In this document: piece by piece, positions 42,376 to 50,318 of the stretch | Position numbering within the stretch: position 1 is the first letter of the stretch | Layout: every line of letters starts with the position of its first letter | Source: Actinokineospora globicatena | GTDB taxonomy: Bacteria; Actinomycetota; Actinomycetes; Mycobacteriales; Pseudonocardiaceae | DNA length: 64,000 nt | NCBI RefSeq assembly: GCF_024171945.1 | Contig: NZ_JAMTCR010000004.1 | Coordinates: forward strand, 434,001-498,000 | Direction: 5' to 3' | Notes under the pieces: model-generated | Databases searched by the model: none | Told to the model about the DNA's origin: nothing | The model's input: only the letters and a program-made list of their open reading frames with translations | Position numbers and translations under genes: made by a program

Positions 42376-43655
42376 TGGCAGGGACACCCACCTTCGGGCA
42401 GAGCCTGGCCGAGGTCGACCCGGAGATCGCCGCCGCGGTCGCCGCCGAGCTGCACCGCCAGCAGTCGACCCTCGAGATGATCGCCTCGGAGAACTTCGCC
42501 CCGGTCGGGGTGCTCGAGGCGCAGGGCTCGGTGCTGACCAACAAGTACGCCGAGGGCTACCCCGGTCGCCGCTACTACGGCGGCTGCGAGCACGTCGACG
42601 TGGTCGAGCAGCTGGCCATCGACCGGGTCAAGGAGCTCTTCGGCGCCGAGCACGCCAACGTGCAGCCGCACTCGGGCGCCTCGGCCAACGCCGCGGCGAT
42701 GTTCGCCGTGCTCAAGCCGGGCGACACCATCCTCGGTCTCGACCTGGCGCACGGCGGCCACCTCACGCACGGCATGAAGATCAATTTCTCCGGCAAGCTG
42801 TACAACGTGGTCGCCTACCACAGCGACCGCGAGACCGGCCGGGTCGACATGGCCGAGGTCGAGCGGCTGGCCAAGGAGCACAGCCCGAAGCTGATCGTCG
42901 CGGGCTGGTCCGCCTACCCGCGGCACCTGGACTTCGCGGAGTTCCGCCGGATCGCCGACGCGGTCGGCGCGCTGCTCATGGTCGACATGGCGCACTTCGC
43001 CGGACTGGTCGCCGCCGGGCTGCACCCGAACCCGGTGCCGCACGCGCAGCTGGTCACCACCACCACGCACAAGACCCTCGGCGGTCCGCGCGGCGGTGTC
43101 GTGCTGTGCACCAAAGAGCTGGCCAAGAAGGTCAACTCGGCGGTGTTCCCCGGTCAGCAGGGCGGCCCGCTCGAGCACGTGATCGCGGCCAAGGCGGTGG
43201 CGTTCAAGATCGCCGCGTCCGAGGAGTTCGCTGAGCGGCAGCGCCGGGTGCTCGAGGGCGCCAGGATCCTGGCCGACCGGCTGACCGCCCCGGACGCCGC
43301 CGAGTCGGGCGTGAAGGTGCTCAGCGGTGGCACGGACGTGCACCTGGTGCTGGTCGACCTGGTCGACTCGCAGCTTGACGGCCAGCAGGCCGAGGACCGG
43401 CTGCACTCGATCGGGATCACCGTGAACCGCAACGCGGTCCCGTTCGACCCGCGCCCGCCGATGGTCACCTCCGGGTTGCGCATCGGCACCCCGGCGCTGG
43501 CCACCCGCGGTTTCGACGCCGAGGACTTCGCCGAGGTCGCCGACGTCATCGCGATCGCGTTGCGCCCCGAGCTCGACGAGGCCACCGGTGAGGCGCTGCG
43601 CGAGCGCGTCGCCGCGCTGGTGCGCCGCCGCCCGCTCTACCCGGAGCTGGGCTGA
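42375..43655 (+). CDS. glyA: Serine hydroxymethyltransferase
   Basis: PLP enzyme interconverting glycine plus 5,10-methylene-THF and serine. 426 residues. PLP Lys233 lies in [14 protein letters not shown]; also [30 protein letters not shown] overlaps the gcvH stop by one base (TGATG). In this operon it converts glycine to serine for SdaA. Confidence 0.97.
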   Translation: MAGTPTFGQSLAEVDPEIAAAVAAELHRQQSTLEMIASENFAPVGVLEAQGSVLTNKYAEGYPGRRYYGGCEHVDVVEQLAIDRVKELFGAEHANVQPHSGASANAAAMFAVLKPGDTILGLDLAHGGHLTHGMKINFSGKLYNVVAYHSDRETGRVDMAEVERLAKEHSPKLIVAGWSAYPRHLDFAEFRRIADAVGALLMVDMAHFAGLVAAGLHPNPVPHAQLVTTTTHKTLGGPRGGVVLCTKELAKKVNSAVFPGQQGGPLEHVIAAKAVAFKIAASEEFAERQRRVLEGARILADRLTAPDAAESGVKVLSGGTDVHLVLVDLVDSQLDGQQAEDRLHSIGITVNRNAVPFDPRPPMVTSGLRIGTPALATRGFDAEDFAEVADVIAIALRPELDEATGEALRERVAALVRRRPLYPELG

Positions 43656-43722
43656 TCTACCCGCCCCCGGGTGCCGCGCCGAGATCCGGCGCGGCCCCGG
43701 TGGCCGAACGAGGAGGATTGTC

Positions 43723-45096
43723 GTGGCGGTCAGCGTCTTCGACCTGTTCAGCGTGGGCATCGGCCCATCGAGTTCGCACACGGTCGGCCCGATGCGGGCG
43801 GCCCTGATGTTCGTCGAGGGGCTGCGCGCGGCGGGCACGCTGGCCGAGGTGGCCAGGGTGCGCACCGAGCTGTTCGGCTCGCTCGGGGCCACCGGCCACG
43901 GCCACGGCAGCGACAAGGCGGTGCTGCTCGGCCTGGAGGGTGAACGCCCCGAGGACGTCGACACCGACACCGTGCCCACCCGGGTCGCCGCGATCCGGGA
44001 GACCGGTCGGATCCGGCTGCTGGGCAGCCACGAGATCGCGTTCACCGAGGACGACGACCTCGTCATGCACCGCCGCAAGTCCCTGCCGCTGCACCCCAAC
44101 GGCATGACCTTCGCCGCCTGGGACGCCGCGGGCACCGAGCTGGCGCACCGCACGTACTACTCGGTGGGCGGCGGGTTCGTGCTCGACGAGACCGCGGCCG
44201 ACGGCCCGGTCATCTCCGCCGACACCACCCCGGTCCCGTTCCCGTTCCGCACCGCGGCCGACCTGCTGGCGCACTGCGAGGCCACCGGCAAGTCCATCGC
44301 GCAGGTGATGCTCGCCAACGAACTGGTGTGGCGCACCGAGGCCGAGGTCCGCTCCGGCCTGCTGCACATCTGGCAGGTCATGCAGGACTGCGTCACCAGG
44401 GGCTGCGAGCAGGACGGCGTGCTCCCCGGCGGCCTGAAGGTGCCGCGCCGCGCCAAGGCGCTGCACGAGAAGCTGCTCGACGAGGACGGCGCGGGCGACC
44501 CGCTGTACGTGATGGACTGGGTGAGCCTGTTCGCCCTGGCCGTCAACGAGGAGAACGCCTCCGGCGGCCGCGTCGTCACCGCCCCCACCAACGGCGCCGC
44601 GGGCATCATCCCCGCCGTCCTGCACTACTACACCCGGTTCCTGTCGGCGGCCAACGAGGACGGCGTCGTCGACTTCCTGCTCACCGCCGCCGCGATCGGC
44701 GTGGTGCTCAAGGAAACCGGCTCCATCTCCGGCGCCGAGGTCGGCTGCCAGGGCGAGGTCGGCTCCGCCTGCGCCATGGCCGCCGCGGGCCTGACCGCCG
44801 TCCTCGGCGGCACCGTCGCCCAGGTCGAGAACGCCGCCGAGATCGGCCTCGAACACCACCTCGGCCTCACCTGCGACCCCGTCGGCGGCCTCGTCCAGAT
44901 CCCCTGCATCGAACGCAACGCCGTCGGCTCCACCAAGGCCATCAACGCCTCCCGCATGGCCCTGCGCGGCGACGGCAGCCACATCGTCCACCTCGACAAG
45001 GTCATCAAGACCATGCGCGAAACCGGCGCCGACATGCACACCAAGTACAAGGAAACCGCCCGCGGCGGATTGGCGCTCAACGTCATCGAGTGCTGA
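43723..45096 (+). CDS. sdaA: L-serine ammonia-lyase (iron-sulfur type)
   Basis: Deaminates serine to pyruvate; 457 residues, single-chain SdaA. N-terminal [19 protein letters not shown] is the beta-domain signature; Fe-S cysteines appear in [24 protein letters not shown] and [22 protein letters not shown] at 43723 has AGGAGG 6 nt upstream. From about 44580 third positions become almost exclusively C. Ends the glycine-to-pyruvate catabolic operon. Confidence 0.97.
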   Translation: MAVSVFDLFSVGIGPSSSHTVGPMRAALMFVEGLRAAGTLAEVARVRTELFGSLGATGHGHGSDKAVLLGLEGERPEDVDTDTVPTRVAAIRETGRIRLLGSHEIAFTEDDDLVMHRRKSLPLHPNGMTFAAWDAAGTELAHRTYYSVGGGFVLDETAADGPVISADTTPVPFPFRTAADLLAHCEATGKSIAQVMLANELVWRTEAEVRSGLLHIWQVMQDCVTRGCEQDGVLPGGLKVPRRAKALHEKLLDEDGAGDPLYVMDWVSLFALAVNEENASGGRVVTAPTNGAAGIIPAVLHYYTRFLSAANEDGVVDFLLTAAAIGVVLKETGSISGAEVGCQGEVGSACAMAAAGLTAVLGGTVAQVENAAEIGLEHHLGLTCDPVGGLVQIPCIERNAVGSTKAINASRMALRGDGSHIVHLDKVIKTMRETGADMHTKYKETARGGLALNVIEC

Positions 45097-45195
45097 GGGG
45101 GACGCCGTTGGTGGGCGTCCTTTGTGGTGCGTGATGGCGGCTGGCTGGGCTGATGTGCGGGTTGGCTTGGCTGGCTGGGTGTTGGGTGGGGTGGG

Positions 45196-45223
45196 TTGTC
45201 CACAGGGGGCTGAGTTGTCCACA
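45196..45223 (+). promoter_or_regulatory. Pair of perfect DnaA boxes, 19-bp spacing
   Basis: TTGTCCACA at 45196-45204 and again at 45215-45223, 100 bp past sdaA in non-coding DNA and upstream of repeat B copy 2. Same geometry as 61908-61935, where the spacer also ends GAG. Confidence 0.6.
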
Positions 45224-45310
45224 GGGGACGTGTTCAGCCTCTCTGTGTTTGCGTTCCCTTGGGTAGGCTGTGTATTCGGGGGTCTTTGGGGCGGGTTGAT
45301 CTTGTCGGCC

Positions 45311-45665
45311 GTGGGCGGCAGGGCGTTGAGCTGGGGGAGTCCGGGTCTCGTGCCTTCGCTTCGCTGCGGTCGTCGGCTCGCCTGCGGCATTGCGGATAGG
45401 CGCGAGTTTCGAGCGAAGCTCGATAGGGCGAACTTGTTGTGTGCGGGGCCCCGAGACCACCCGTGGCAGGACCGAAAAGCAGGGGCCGAAAAGCATGGCC
45501 CTGTCCGCGCAACGACGCTACGGGTGGTCCTCCCCCGCACACAACAAGTCCACCCCATCGAGCCGGCCTGGCACCAGCGCCTTCGTGGAGCGCGGGGCGG
45601 CCAACGTCGTCGGCGGGCGGTTGGGGCCAACGTTGTCGGCGGGTGTTTTTGAGCCAACGTCGTGG
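45311..45665 (+). repeat. Repeat B, copy 2 (~350-bp structured intergenic repeat)
   Basis: Second copy. ACTTGTTGTGTGCGGGG (45432-45448) pairs perfectly with 45533-45549 over 17 bp; GACCACCCGT (45455-45464) with ACGGGTGGTC (45520-45529); GCTCGATAGGG (45418-45428) with 45553-45563 (one mismatch); apical AGGGGCC/GGCCCT. Several of these pairs differ from copy 1 on both sides of the stem. Tail again has CCAACGT-GTCGGCGGG units, about 28 bp apart. Confidence 0.85.
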
Positions 45666-45846
45666 GGTCGTCGCCAGTCGCGTCGGGTGGGGTGGGGGTG
45701 GGACTGGGCGTGGGGACTTGGGGGAGCGTGGGGCGGTGTGTGTGCGGGGCCCTGGGGGCGCGGGGCCGGGGTGGCCGTCGAGCGCTGCCGGAAGGGGGTG
45801 AGGCTGCAGGAGGTGGTGCGGGGGCTGACCGTCTGGGGTGGAGGGG

Positions 45847-46020
45847 TTAGGCGGCGGCGGGGAGGGATGTGGGGTGGGGGAGTAGGTCGTCGTCTGTGGC
45901 GGTTAGGGGGTGGCGGGCGGGGTCTAGGTCCACACAGGACGGGGTGGTGCAGGTGGAGTGGGTGGGGATGAGGGTGCCGTGGCAGTGGTCCAGGGCGGTG
46001 GCGCAGTCGGGGCAGGTCAT
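45847..46020 (-). CDS. 57-aa Cys/His-rich putative zinc protein coupled to ku
   Basis: Begins MTCPDCATALDHCHGTLIP and continues with Cys-x4-Cys (STCTTPSC), so six Cys and several His could bind one or two zinc ions, in zinc-ribbon style; the tail is polar (DPARHPLTATDDDLL). An ideal AAGGAGG precedes the ATG, which overlaps the ku stop (ATGA), so translation is coupled to Ku. Third codon positions are almost all C. Could modulate Ku or DNA ends; function is inferred only from linkage. Confidence 0.65.
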   Translation of the reverse strand: MTCPDCATALDHCHGTLIPTHSTCTTPSCVDLDPARHPLTATDDDLLPHPTSLPAAA

Positions 46021-46958
46021 GAGGCCCTCCTTGTTGTGGCGGCCACCGCCTTCTGGAGTTCGTCGCGGGTCATCTTGGAGCGGCCCTTGATGTCCAGTTC
46101 GCGGGCTAGTTTGTCCAGGTCGGCCTTGCTGAGGGTATCGAGGTCGTCACTGGGGGTGGGGGAGGTGGGGCGGCGGGTCTTGCGGCTTTCCACGCTCTTG
46201 CTCAGGGCCTCGAAGAGGTCGACGACCTTGGTGGGGGAGCTGGGTTCCTCGCCGACGACGACCTCGCGGCCCGCCTTCTTGTCGTCGATGAGCTTCTCGA
46301 CGCGTTGGGTGTAGGTGTCGTGGTAGTCGGCGGGGTTCCACTGCTCGGTCATCGAGTCGACCAGGGTGATGGCCATGTCGAGTTCCTTGCCGCGCGCCGG
46401 GGTGATCTCCGGGAGGGACTTGAGCTCCTTGGCCGGGTCGCGCAGGTCCTCGACGAACAGCATGGTAGTCAGCAGCAGCAGGTCGTCGTCACCGGCGCGG
46501 ATCGCGGTGAGGTATTCCTTGCCGCGCATGACGAAGGTGGCCACGCCCGCCCGGTTGGTCTTGCGCATCGCCTGCAGGAGCAGGCCGTAGGCCTTGCCGT
46601 ACTCCTCCTTCGACGGCGCCAACCAGTACGTCTTCTGGAAGTGGATCGGGTCGATCTCCTCCAGCGCCACGAACGAGGAGATGTCGATGGTGCGGGAGCG
46701 CCCCGGCGCGATCTCGTCGAGCTCCTCCGGCTCGATGATCACGTACTCGCCGCCGCCGACCTCCGCGCCCTTGACGATGTCGGCGAAGGCGACCTCGGCG
46801 CCAGTGCGCTCGTTGACCCGCTTGTAGCGGATGCGGTCGCTGGTGCCGCGCTCGAACTGCCGGAAGCTGATGGTGTGGTCCTCGGTGGCCCCGTAGAGGT
46901 CGACCGGGACCGTGACCAGCCCGAAGTTGATCGCACCGTGCCAGATCGGTCGCGCCAC
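46017..46958 (-). CDS. ku: Non-homologous end-joining protein Ku
   Basis: Binds DNA double-strand ends as a homodimer and recruits ligase D. 313 residues: MARPIWHGAINFGLVTVPV start, DISSFVALEEIDPIHFQKTYWL core (in part) and ITLVDSMTEQWNPADYHD. The C-terminus has an LSKADLDKLARELDIKGRSK-type SAP-like DNA-binding segment. GTG at 46958 with CAGGAGG at 6 nt. 62 bp after sigF on the same strand, so probably read in part from the sigma operon. LigD is not in the window. Confidence 0.96.
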   Translation of the reverse strand: MARPIWHGAINFGLVTVPVDLYGATEDHTISFRQFERGTSDRIRYKRVNERTGAEVAFADIVKGAEVGGGEYVIIEPEELDEIAPGRSRTIDISSFVALEEIDPIHFQKTYWLAPSKEEYGKAYGLLLQAMRKTNRAGVATFVMRGKEYLTAIRAGDDDLLLLTTMLFVEDLRDPAKELKSLPEITPARGKELDMAITLVDSMTEQWNPADYHDTYTQRVEKLIDDKKAGREVVVGEEPSSPTKVVDLFEALSKSVESRKTRRPTSPTPSDDLDTLSKADLDKLARELDIKGRSKMTRDELQKAVAATTRRAS

Positions 46959-47020
46959 GCCAGCCTCCTGCCCGTGTCCCCTGCCTCCAGTGTGGACCAC
47001 GGCGGGCGGATCGGCGCTGT

Positions 47021-47812
47021 TCAGCGCTCGTCGGTGACCAGCCCGGCACGCAGCGTCTCCAGGGTGCGGGTCAGCAGCCGGGACACGTGCATCTGCGAGA
47101 CGCCGATCTTCTCCGCGATCTGGGTCTGGGTCATGTTCTTGAAGAACCGCAGCAGCAGGATGCGCCGCTCGCGCTCGGGCAGCCGCTCGATCAGCGGGCG
47201 CAGCGACTCGTGGTCCTCGATGCCCAGCAGCGCCGCGTCGTCCTCGCCGAGGGTGTCGGCCAGCGGGTCGGAGTCGGGGTCGCCGGAGGACAGCGCCTCG
47301 TCGAGCGACACCGACTGGTACACCTGCCCCGCCTCCAGACCCTCGTACACCTCTTCGCGGCTCATCCCCAGGTGGGTGGCGATCTCGCTGGGGGTCGGCG
47401 CCCGGCCCAGCCGCTGCGAGAGCTCGTTGCCCGCGGCGGTGATGGTCAGGTGCAGCTCCTTGAGCCTGCGCGGCACCCGCACCGACCACGCGGTGTCCCG
47501 GAAGTAGCGGCGGACCTCGCCCATGATGGTGGGCACCGCGAAGGACAGGAAGTCGATGCCGCGGCCGGGGTCGAACCGGTCGACCGCGTGGATCAGCCCG
47601 ACCGTGGCGACCTGGGTGAGGTCGTCGCGGGCCACGCCGCGGTGGGCGAAGCGCATGGCGATGTGCTCGGCGAGCGGCAGGTGCCCGGTGACCAGCTTGT
47701 CGCGCACCGCCTCGCGCCTGCCGTCGCCCTCGGGCAGCTCCACCAGCTCGGCGAACAGCGGCGCGAGGTGGCTGTACTCGTGCGAGGAGCTGGTCGGGGT
47801 CTCCGCGCTCAC
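47021..47812 (-). CDS. sigF: SigB/SigF-family RNA polymerase sigma factor
   Basis: 263 residues. Region 2 (LAEHIAMRFAHRGVARDDLTQVATVGLIHAVDRFDP), region 3 (LGRAPTPSEIATHLGMSREEVYEGLE) and region 4 (LPERERRILLLRFFKNMTQTQIAEKIGVSQMHVSRLLTRTL) in order. Stress/differentiation sigma factor of group 3. GTG start overlaps the upstream RsbW-like gene, the usual anti-sigma/sigma arrangement. Should recognise GNNT-N14-16-GGGTAC/T promoters, two of which (plus one weak) occur nearby. Confidence 0.95.
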   Translation of the reverse strand: MSAETPTSSSHEYSHLAPLFAELVELPEGDGRREAVRDKLVTGHLPLAEHIAMRFAHRGVARDDLTQVATVGLIHAVDRFDPGRGIDFLSFAVPTIMGEVRRYFRDTAWSVRVPRRLKELHLTITAAGNELSQRLGRAPTPSEIATHLGMSREEVYEGLEAGQVYQSVSLDEALSSGDPDSDPLADTLGEDDAALLGIEDHESLRPLIERLPERERRILLLRFFKNMTQTQIAEKIGVSQMHVSRLLTRTLETLRAGLVTDER

Positions 47813-48270
47813 CCGAGCACCGCCGTCCTGGCCAGCACGACGCTGATGTGCACTGTCGCTCTCCCGTCCGGCCCCGGTCTCACACCCCAGTCGACACTAG
47901 TGGCGAGCGCGGTGAGCACCCGCCACCCGAACGAGGTGGTGTCCGGTGCCGCGCCCCGCGGGGCCGGTACCGACGCCTCGATCCCCAGCGCGCCCGCGTG
48001 CCGCACGAACGCGCAGTCCACCACCGCTCCCGGCTCGGCGAGCGCGATGAGCGTCGTGCACACCTCATCGACGGCGAGCACGACGTCCGCCGTGGCCGCC
48101 AGGGTGTCGACGCCCGCGGCCGCCGTCGTCGCGGCGACCTCCCGCATCACGGGCAGGTTGACCGCGTCCGCGCGCACCCGCACCACGACCCGGTCGCCGA
48201 CCGGCCGGGGGCCGGGTAGCCCGAAACCGGCCAGCGGGCCGCGGCTGTCGCGCTCTCCGCGTCCGCTCAT
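47809..48270 (-). CDS. RsbW-like anti-sigma factor (HATPase)
   Basis: 153 residues. Serine kinase/anti-sigma fold of the GHKL family; VVLAVDEVCTTLIALA corresponds to the N-box but the Asn is replaced, and the usual DxGxG loop is weak (PDTTSFGWRVLTALA), so kinase activity is questionable while sigma binding may persist. Overlaps sigF by 4 nt. ATG at 48270. It would hold SigF inactive until an antagonist displaces it; no antagonist gene is adjacent. Confidence 0.8.
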   Translation of the reverse strand: MSGRGERDSRGPLAGFGLPGPRPVGDRVVVRVRADAVNLPVMREVAATTAAAGVDTLAATADVVLAVDEVCTTLIALAEPGAVVDCAFVRHAGALGIEASVPAPRGAAPDTTSFGWRVLTALATSVDWGVRPGPDGRATVHISVVLARTAVLG

Positions 48271-48299
48271 CGCCGCCGGGTCCCCGTCATGTGCACCAC

Positions 48300-48325
48300 G
48301 TACCCAGAATCGCGGGCGCGGACAC
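48300..48325 (-). promoter_or_regulatory. SigB/SigF-type promoter of the anti-sigma/sigma operon
   Basis: Read on the minus strand: GTGT (48325-48322), 16-bp spacer, GGGTAC (48305-48300). Fits the actinomycete SigB consensus GNNT-N14-16-GGGTAC/T and lies 30 bp before the rsbW-like ATG, suggesting autoregulation by SigF. Confidence 0.5.
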
Positions 48326-48362
48326 CTGCGCGTTCGGGTGGCGGTCATCGTCGTGACCTGCC

Positions 48363-48851
48363 TCAGGCGCGCGAGGTGTCGGCCATCGGACCCAGCACGT
48401 CGTACGGCGGCACCCAGCCCTGCTCGACCAGCACCCGGTGCAGGTCGCGCACCGCTTGGTCCACCTCGGCCTGGCCTTGGCCCGCCTCGGCCAGCGCCCG
48501 CGCCGCGTCGAGCAGCGCCTCGTCCAGGCCGACCGGTCCGGTCCGCTCGGCCTGGGCCAGGTCGTCGTCGAGGCCGTCGATGTTGCGCCGCAGGTAGCTG
48601 TCGAGCGGTTCCACCGACGGTTCGGCGAAGAGCCCGACCACCAGGTGCGCTACGCGGTGCAGCTTGGTGTTGTACTGCTGGGACAGCCGAACCAGCGCGT
48701 CGAACGCCTCCTTCGGCGAGCACCGCCGCAGCACCACCAGCACGCCCATGGCCTGCTCGATGGTCGCCCTGGTGCGCAGGGCGCGCCGCAGACCGTCCAA
48801 CTCGGACTGCAACTGGGCCACCCGCGAGATCGGGTCCGGCGTCACCGGCAC
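48363..48851 (-). CDS. ANTAR-domain putative RNA-binding antiterminator
   Basis: 162 residues. The ANTAR signature is RATIEQAMGVLVVLRRCSPKEAFDALVRLSQQYNTKLHRVAHLVV, a three-helix RNA-binding segment; it lies within the first 70 residues with a short coiled start, followed by an acidic helical tail. No receiver or GAF domain is attached, so control must come from a partner. GTG at 48851. 92 bp upstream of the RsbW-like gene, separated by the SigF-type promoter. Confidence 0.88.
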   Translation of the reverse strand: MPVTPDPISRVAQLQSELDGLRRALRTRATIEQAMGVLVVLRRCSPKEAFDALVRLSQQYNTKLHRVAHLVVGLFAEPSVEPLDSYLRRNIDGLDDDLAQAERTGPVGLDEALLDAARALAEAGQGQAEVDQAVRDLHRVLVEQGWVPPYDVLGPMADTSRA

Positions 48852-49276
48852 CCCCCGGCTCGCTCATGCGGTCTTCGCACCGCGGTGCCCATGGCGGTCT
48901 TCCCTCCCGGTCCACGTCCAATCGGCCGATCCCGGGCGCCATTGGGGGACGACGCGCGGGGCGCGTTCGGCGAGGGGGCGCGGCACGAGCGACACCGCCG
49001 CCAGGACAGGCGGGGGTCGGGCAGCACGCAGCCCCCTCGCTTCACGCGAGTGCCGGGCGGCGACAGGACCCCTCGGTGCGAACCGCTGGGTCGGCATGTG
49101 CCCGGGTGTCGCCCCCGGCGTGCTGCGGCTGCTTGCTCAACCGCTACCGGAGCACTCTAAAGATCACGCCGAAGCGGGCACAAGGCGGGTCTGGCTCCGT
49201 CCGGCGGGGCGTGTGCGCCGCCCCTACCGTGGGTACCGCGAGCCGCACGACAAGGTGACACGGAAAGGAGCCAGAC
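48852..49276. other. 425-bp divergent spacer
   Basis: Between the ANTAR gene (leftward) and the HesB-like gene (rightward). Contains the SigF-type promoter at 49211-49236; otherwise nothing was recognised. Confidence 0.45.
49211..49236 (+). promoter_or_regulatory. SigB/SigF-type promoter of the HesB-like gene
   Basis: GTGT (49211-49214), 16-bp spacer, GGGTAC (49231-49236), the same arrangement as the promoter of the sigma operon, 41 bp before the ATG at 49277. Predicts that this gene belongs to the SigF regulon. Confidence 0.5.
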
Positions 49277-49588
49277 ATGCTGGCGGTGACAGAGGCTGCT
49301 GCGGACGCGATCAGCGCGTTGACGGCCCAGGACGGCATCCCGGAGACCGGTGGGCTGCGGTTCACCCTGGTGACCCCGCAGGTGGAGGGCACCCCGCTCG
49401 CGGTGGCGCTCGCGCCGGAACCGGTGGCGGGCGACGAGGTCGTGACGGCGCCGACCGGCGCGCACGTGTTCCTCGAGCCGGGCGCGGCCGAGTTGTTGTC
49501 GGACAAGGTGCTCGACGTGCAGGCCGACCCGCAGGGACAGCTGAACTTCGCGGTGCTGCGCCAGTCCGACGGCGAGCAGCCGGGCTGA
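49277..49588 (+). CDS. HesB/IscA-like protein lacking the cluster cysteines
   Basis: 103 residues with the A-type Fe-S carrier fold pattern: MLAVTEAAADAISALTA, GLRFTLVT, TGAHVFLEPGAAELLSDKVLDV. IscA-type proteins use one Cys in the middle and CGC near the end; here none is present (end reads QLNFAVLRQSDG), so it cannot bind a cluster in the standard way. ATG at 49277 with AAAGGAG at 7 nt. A SigF-type promoter precedes it. Perhaps a structural or regulatory derivative; function unknown. Confidence 0.75.
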   Translation: MLAVTEAAADAISALTAQDGIPETGGLRFTLVTPQVEGTPLAVALAPEPVAGDEVVTAPTGAHVFLEPGAAELLSDKVLDVQADPQGQLNFAVLRQSDGEQPG

Positions 49589-49691
49589 GCCCGCGCTGTG
49601 ATCTGCGCCCTGATCGGCGCTATCGAGTGATTGAAACCACCTGACCTGGGTAATCCCGGGGACGGGGCGGGATCGGACTCGGGAGGCGCTC

Positions 49692-50273
49692 ATGGCACGC
49701 AGCGACCGGTTGGCGACGCTCTCGTCGGCGAGAGCACCACTGTGGCGCGGGTTGGACTACGGTCCCGCGGTCGTGGTGCTGAGCCCGTCGGCGACGCGCC
49801 CGAGGGAGCTGCCCGATGCCTGGCGCCCGCTCGAGCAGCTCTACCAGGTCGCCTGGTGCGCCGTGCCGCCGCAGGCCGGTGGCGCCGGGTCGCTCGACCG
49901 CCTGGAGGACGTGCTGGAGACGCTGGCCGACCGCGCCACCCGCACCCAGGTCGTGGCGCACACCGCGCTGACCGAGGTGGCCTGCCAGGTCGTCGCCGAG
50001 TTCCCGGAGATCGTGCGCGGCCTGGTGCTCGTCGGCCAGGGCCGGGTCCGGGAGCTGACCGGGGTGCCGACGACCGTGGTACCGGTGCTCGGTGATCCCG
50101 TCGGGCCGGGCGTGTTGGCCCGGCTCGACGTGGTCGCCGACGTCGCCGAGGCGCTGGCGGTGGGGGAGCGGCGGATCCGGACGCGACCCAGGTTGGCCGG
50201 GGTGCTCGGGCTGACCGGGACGCTGGGACTTGTGGCCTCCGACACCCCCGGCGGCGTGGCCGTCAACGGCTGA
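49692..50273 (+). CDS. Hypothetical protein, alpha/beta-hydrolase-like
   Basis: 193 residues, not clearly assigned. Central TQVVAHTALTEVACQVVAEFPEIVRGLVLVGQG resembles the nucleophile-elbow helix and following strand of an alpha/beta hydrolase, but the GxSxG serine is replaced (VAHTALTE). C-terminus ends in LAGVLGLTGTLGLVA. GGGAGG precedes ATG 49692. It precedes lpdA by 45 bp, a conserved arrangement as far as I recall; cotranscription is likely. Confidence 0.55.
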   Translation: MARSDRLATLSSARAPLWRGLDYGPAVVVLSPSATRPRELPDAWRPLEQLYQVAWCAVPPQAGGAGSLDRLEDVLETLADRATRTQVVAHTALTEVACQVVAEFPEIVRGLVLVGQGRVRELTGVPTTVVPVLGDPVGPGVLARLDVVADVAEALAVGERRIRTRPRLAGVLGLTGTLGLVASDTPGGVAVNG

Positions 50274-50318
50274 GCCCTGCGTGGGCGACCACCCCGTGCG
50301 GGCGAATATCGTGGGGGC

